Assembly (NCBI GenBank): GCA_030348875.1
Contig: JAUCEP010000002.1
Coordinates: 1,443,001-1,507,000 of the forward strand
Length of the DNA stretch: 64,000 bases
From: Ureibacillus composti
Lineage (GTDB): Bacteria > Bacillota > Bacilli > Bacillales_A > Planococcaceae
Direction: 5' to 3'
Shown here: positions 61,316 through 64,000 of the stretch, in pieces
Position numbering within the stretch: position 1 is the stretch's first letter
Layout of the letters: every line of letters begins with the position of its first letter
Translations under genes and position numbers: made by a program
The notes under the pieces: model-generated
Databases searched by the model: none
What the model saw: only the letters and a program-made list of their open reading frames with translations
What the model was told of the DNA's origin: nothing

Positions 61316-61605
61316 AACAAAACGGCAAAACTAATAAAGCTACTATGTATCACAATTACAGCAGCCTTGGGTAATGTTTGGTTCGTTCTAGGTATTTTGT
61401 CTCTTATATTATTATTAAGTCCATTCTTTTTTTACGGTAAAAAAGTATCATTTCTTTATCATTAGGAGTTTACTTCCTAATGATGTTGATTGTAACTTTA
61501 ATTGGTAATTTCCCAATGCAAATCATGGGATATGGGACATCGCCTATTATCGGTTACTTAATTTCTATTACTTGGCTTAATAAAAATAAAGAAAGTTTTG
61601 TTTAG
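61316..61605 (+). pseudogene. Frameshifted small membrane protein gene
   Basis: Frame A (61316-61464) reads KLIKLLCITITAALGNVWFV then LGILSLILLLSPFFFYGKKVSF before a stop. Frame B (from about 61456) continues LSLGVYFLMMLIVTLIGNFP then MQIMGYGTSPIIGYLISITW and ends at TAG 61605. Joined, they give a protein of about 95 residues with three helices. No start or RBS was found upstream, and 61151-61315 shows nothing else. Confidence 0.5.
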
Positions 61606-61643
61606 AGAGTTATTCAATTAAGTGTTGCTTTAGTTCAATTAGG

Positions 61644-61910
61644 TTGGTAAATATCACGCCAAAAAAACGCTCAGAAAAAATCTGGGCGTTTTTACTTGTC
61701 ATTCTTATTCGTAATTTACTGTTAAAACATATGTTATATAGTTTGTTATTTACATTATTTTTAGCATTTTTCTCCCCATCAACGGAACTGTTACTACTAT
61801 ATACTGCGCTTTTTATTATAGACTTTATTATTATCATCATTATATTTGGACCTCCAAAGTATTATGTTGTGCCTATCTTATCAATGATCTTAGCTTACGG
61901 CCATTCATAA
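61644..61910 (+). CDS. Doubtful small membrane protein
   Basis: An 88-codon frame, very hydrophobic (LLFTLFLAFFSPSTELLLLY, FIIDFIIIIIIFGPPKYYVV). It has no RBS, and its first codons form the terminator hairpin at 61661. It may be a decayed gene in the same degraded zone as the frameshifted gene before it. Confidence 0.28.
   Translation: MVNITPKKRSEKIWAFLLVILIRNLLLKHMLYSLLFTLFLAFFSPSTELLLLYTALFIIDFIIIIIIFGPPKYYVVPILSMILAYGHS
61661..61696 (+). terminator. Terminator after the degraded membrane gene
   Basis: AACGCTCAGA and TCTGGGCGTT pair around an A-rich loop and are followed by TTT. It is preceded by a TTATTCAATTAA segment like the left part of the GGGCGC repeat. Confidence 0.75.
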
Positions 61911-61914
61911 TAGT

Positions 61915-61985
61915 CTTCAGCATTCGGGCGCCATTCTTGAGGAATTGGCGCTTATTTTACATTCTAGGGCTAGATTTTTGAGCAT
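61915..61985 (+). repeat. GGGCGC-family repeat, copy 12
   Basis: CATTCGGGCGC, CATTCTTGAGGAATTGGCGC, T-rich and CTAGGGCTAGATTTTTGAGC. Its core is nearly identical to copy 11, 1.7 kb away. Confidence 0.8.
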
Positions 61986-62229
61986 CATGTTAATGGTAAG
62001 TAAAATTTGCGAGGAAATGAATTTAAACTGAAGGTGCAGCCTAGTAGGAAGAAAGGCGTCTTCATCATGGAAAGGGTAAAATTGTCCTTAACTAAAATGG
62101 AATAAGAGTGGCTTTTCGAATATTGCAACCTGGCGTAATTTGAGTATAATTGTGTTCTTATTAGTTAACTTCTTCAACAATGGTAGTGTTTATTTGAATT
62201 AAATTTAAAAATAAGAAAGGGTGAAATTT

Positions 62230-62394
62230 GTGGCTGAAATGACTAGTGAAGAATATTTGCATGCTTATTGTCAGTTGATTTTATATGGATATTCAAGAGA
62301 AGAAGCTAAAAAAATTATGGAATCCATTAAAGAAAAAATGAAACCTGAATATATGAAATTTGAAGATATTATGAAGAAGCTAATTCCAGAATAG
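62230..62394 (+). CDS. Small helical protein, unknown
   Basis: A 54-residue protein (MAEMTSEEYLHAYCQLILYG, YSREEAKKIMESIKEKMKPE, YMKFEDIMKKLIPE) with GTG start nine bases after AAAGGGTGA. The regular helical pattern and good RBS make it likely real. No family recognised. Its TAG stop overlaps the first bases of the following GGGCGC repeat. Confidence 0.6.
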   Translation: MAEMTSEEYLHAYCQLILYGYSREEAKKIMESIKEKMKPEYMKFEDIMKKLIPE

Positions 62395-62440
62395 GGCGCG
62401 ATTCTTTTAAAAGGATAACGCTCGCTTTCATTAAAGAACT
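62393..62440 (+). repeat. GGGCGC-family repeat, copy 13
   Basis: AGGGCGCGATTCTTTTAAAAGGATAACGCTCGC, then a T-rich stretch. It begins inside the small gene's TAG stop. The rest of the gap to 62562 holds only AT-rich promoter-like sequence. Confidence 0.7.
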
Positions 62441-62562
62441 ATTATCTGGAACAGCCAAACTAGATTATATGTTAGAGTTTAAAGTACCGAGTAACTATAT
62501 TTAGCAATTTTTATCAAAAAAAGTTTCTCTAGATTCGGTATGATGATTTTGAGGTGAGCAAG

Positions 62563-63441
62563 TTGTATTACAGCGAAGTAACGCAAGGAGTAATCTCATA
62601 TATTGAGAGCAATCTGATGGAAGAGATTCAGCTTGATACTTTTCCTTCTATTATCGGTTACTCAAAATATCATTTACTACGTATTTTTAAGCAAGAAACG
62701 GGTAAGTCCATTGGTGAGTACATACGCGGGCGTCGATTAGCGATGGCTTCAACGCTTCTATTGCATACGGATGAATCTATATTAACGATTGCTTTCTTAT
62801 TTCATTTTCAATCTCAAGAAGCGTTTTCAAGAGCGTTTAAAGAAGCGTACTCCTTGCCACCGGGAAAATATCGAAAGCTTATGAAAGCTGTACGAATGAT
62901 GGAGGAGGAAAAAGAAATGAATGAAAGTAAACAAATTAAAGGCTGGAGTTTAAGTGGAAATAACCCAGAACTGTATGAATTAACAGTAGACTCGAACGTT
63001 TTTCATACGGGAACAAAATCAGGGCTACTCTATGCAAAAAGTGAAGCAAACGAGCAACATTTTGCTACAATGATGCAAGGCTTTCAAGCACATGACTATA
63101 TCGGAAAGCGATTAAAGCTTTCATGCTTCCTAAAAACAGCGAATGTTTTTAAATGCGGTGCTTGGCTGCGTATTGATAATGCCTCTGGAGATACGATTCA
63201 ATTTGATAATATGGATAATCGATCGATTCAAGGAACTACAGATTGGAATCACTATTCAATCGTGTTAGATGTTCCAGAAAATAGTTCTTCTATTCACTTT
63301 GGTGTTTTACTGATTGGGAAAGGAAAGGTTTGGTCGGATGGATTCCGTTTTGAAGTAGTAACGGAAAAAGTGCCTACAACGAATATGCTTGACGTTGAAC
63401 ATTTACCAAAACAACCTAGTAATTTAGACTTTAGTGAGTAA
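62563..63441 (+). CDS. AraC-family regulator with a C-terminal beta-sandwich-like domain
   Basis: A 292-residue protein. The two AraC helix-turn-helices are at the N-terminus (about 5-100: IQLDTFPSIIGYSKYHLLRI, ILTIAFLFHFQSQEAFSRAF), as in the MarA/Rob-like arrangement. Residues about 130-280 form a beta-rich domain (GTKSGLLYAKSEANEQHFAT, FKCGAWLRIDNASGDTIQF) that resembles a carbohydrate-binding jelly roll. I choose TTG 62563 after GAGGTGA over the GTG at 62554 inside the RBS. Ligand and targets unknown. Confidence 0.86.
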   Translation: MYYSEVTQGVISYIESNLMEEIQLDTFPSIIGYSKYHLLRIFKQETGKSIGEYIRGRRLAMASTLLLHTDESILTIAFLFHFQSQEAFSRAFKEAYSLPPGKYRKLMKAVRMMEEEKEMNESKQIKGWSLSGNNPELYELTVDSNVFHTGTKSGLLYAKSEANEQHFATMMQGFQAHDYIGKRLKLSCFLKTANVFKCGAWLRIDNASGDTIQFDNMDNRSIQGTTDWNHYSIVLDVPENSSSIHFGVLLIGKGKVWSDGFRFEVVTEKVPTTNMLDVEHLPKQPSNLDFSE

Positions 63442-63489
63442 CATAGGTTTTTACTTATTGAATTTTATTATGGATGTTAGATATTCGAG

Positions 63490-63540
63490 AAAAGGGCGCA
63501 TTTTTCAATAAGATCCCATATTTTTTTTCCAAACCTGAGC
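63490..63540 (+). repeat. GGGCGC-family repeat, partial copy 14
   Basis: AAAGGGCGCATTTTTCAATAAGATCCC then a T-run. The right arm is lost, so this is a decayed copy. Apart from this and the next hairpin, 63442-63865 shows nothing recognisable. Confidence 0.5.
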
Positions 63541-63775
63541 TTATTAAAACGCCAAAAATCCCTATTTTTATATTGAAAGAAGGGGCTTTTCTTTATATTC
63601 AATTGTGAGTTTTAAATTAAAGCAATACACTTCATTAAGTAAATACTTACTTGATAGTATTAGACAAGGTGAACCGCACCATTAGTAAATGAAGACTTTT
63701 GTCATTAGATAAAAAGGATTTAATGACATCCTCAATTTATTTATTCCTATATAATTTAATAGTTCATAAATATAA

Positions 63776-63803
63776 GCCCCCTACAATCTTAAAAGTAGGG
63801 GGC
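63776..63803 (-). terminator. Terminator of the ABC ATPase gene
   Basis: GCCCCCTAC (63776-63784) and GTAGGGGGC (63795-63803) pair around a ten-base loop. It lies downstream of the minus-strand gene, with a T/A-rich flank on that strand. Confidence 0.72.
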
Positions 63804-63865
63804 GAGTATGTTATTATGCATTTGGTTCTAAAATGGAAGTAATCTCTAAGCTTGTCTTCAATTTT

Positions 63866-64000
63866 TCATGACTGAAAATCATAATGTTTAAGTCTGCCAT
63901 CTTCCATTCGATACACTTTATCACAGTATTCGAGCATTCGTTCGTCATGGGTAACCATAATTGCCGCTTTGTTTCTTGTTTTTGTTTCTTTGGCTATAAG
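63866..64000 (-). CDS. ABC transporter ATP-binding protein, C-terminal fragment
   Basis: Forty-four codons on the minus strand run off the window end. They read KAAIMVTHDERMLEYCDKVY then RMEDGRLKHYDFQS and TGA. The H-loop VTHD and the Y.M.DG segment are typical of MacB/LolD-type exporter ATPases. The Walker motifs and partner permease lie outside the window. Confidence 0.8.
   Translation of the reverse strand, partial: LIAKETKTRNKAAIMVTHDERMLEYCDKVYRMEDGRLKHYDFQS

Overview
The window is low-GC DNA from an endospore-forming member of the Bacillales (Firmicutes). The support is A/T-rich codon use, strong GGAGG-type ribosome-binding sites with frequent TTG/GTG starts, many U-tailed terminators, a complete spoVA-type sporulation operon, a CotH-family kinase, a PrsA foldase and an agr-type quorum-sensing locus. 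The sequence alone does not fix the genus; a Lysinibacillus/Solibacillus/Ureibacillus-like bacterium is plausible. I saw no rRNA, tRNA, CRISPR array or prophage.

Region 1 (1-9.7 kb) is one co-directional catabolic cluster. It has the end of an Ldh2-type dehydrogenase, a three-part TRAP transporter, an FAA-fold 2-keto-3-deoxy-sugar-acid dehydratase, a DapA-fold lyase, a D-2-hydroxyacid dehydrogenase, an IlvD/Edd sugar-acid dehydratase and an aldehyde dehydrogenase. Together they could import a sugar acid and convert it non-phosphorylatively to 2-oxoglutarate, or to pyruvate plus an aldehyde.

Region 2 (9.7-21.5 kb) is dominated by a GGGAC...GTCCC palindromic repeat (REP) family centred on a REP-associated tyrosine transposase (RAYT) at 15.3 kb. 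The genes between the repeats are a DHA2 exporter, a dynamin-like GTPase fused to a beta-helix, the RAYT, a damaged ParE-like toxin-antitoxin pair, an SGNH hydrolase, and a minus-strand set of aromatic-acid transporter, Dabb protein and PhzS-like flavin monooxygenase. Six genes here end in a TAG that is the first bases of, or lies within, a repeat.

Region 3 (21.5-34 kb) has an exported protein, an agrBDCA quorum-sensing operon, small unknown genes, two PepSY proteins, and a two-gene chaperone-like system (GrpE-like protein plus a 1064-residue Hsp70-like ATPase with an N-terminal lipoyl-like domain).

Region 4 (34-54.5 kb) is a mosaic of metabolic genes: PhzF, DUF523, an MBL-fold lipoprotein, amine oxidase, DUF3231, nitrilase/LysR, GlcG, DUF4822 lipoprotein and LysR/DsbA/old yellow enzyme. 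It also contains CotH, a two-component system and PrsA, whose three promoters share the tandem box TTGACA-N5-CTGAC(A/T).

Region 5 (54.5-64 kb) carries a seven-gene operon with the layout of the mobile spoVA2mob spore heat-resistance operon, then a GNAT enzyme, a MarR/DUF3147 pair with a palindromic promoter, degraded membrane genes, an AraC regulator and the end of an ABC ATPase. From 29 to 63.5 kb a second dispersed hairpin repeat (core GGGCGC-AATTCT...AGAATTGCGC) sits after many genes. It does not overlap the territory of the REP family.
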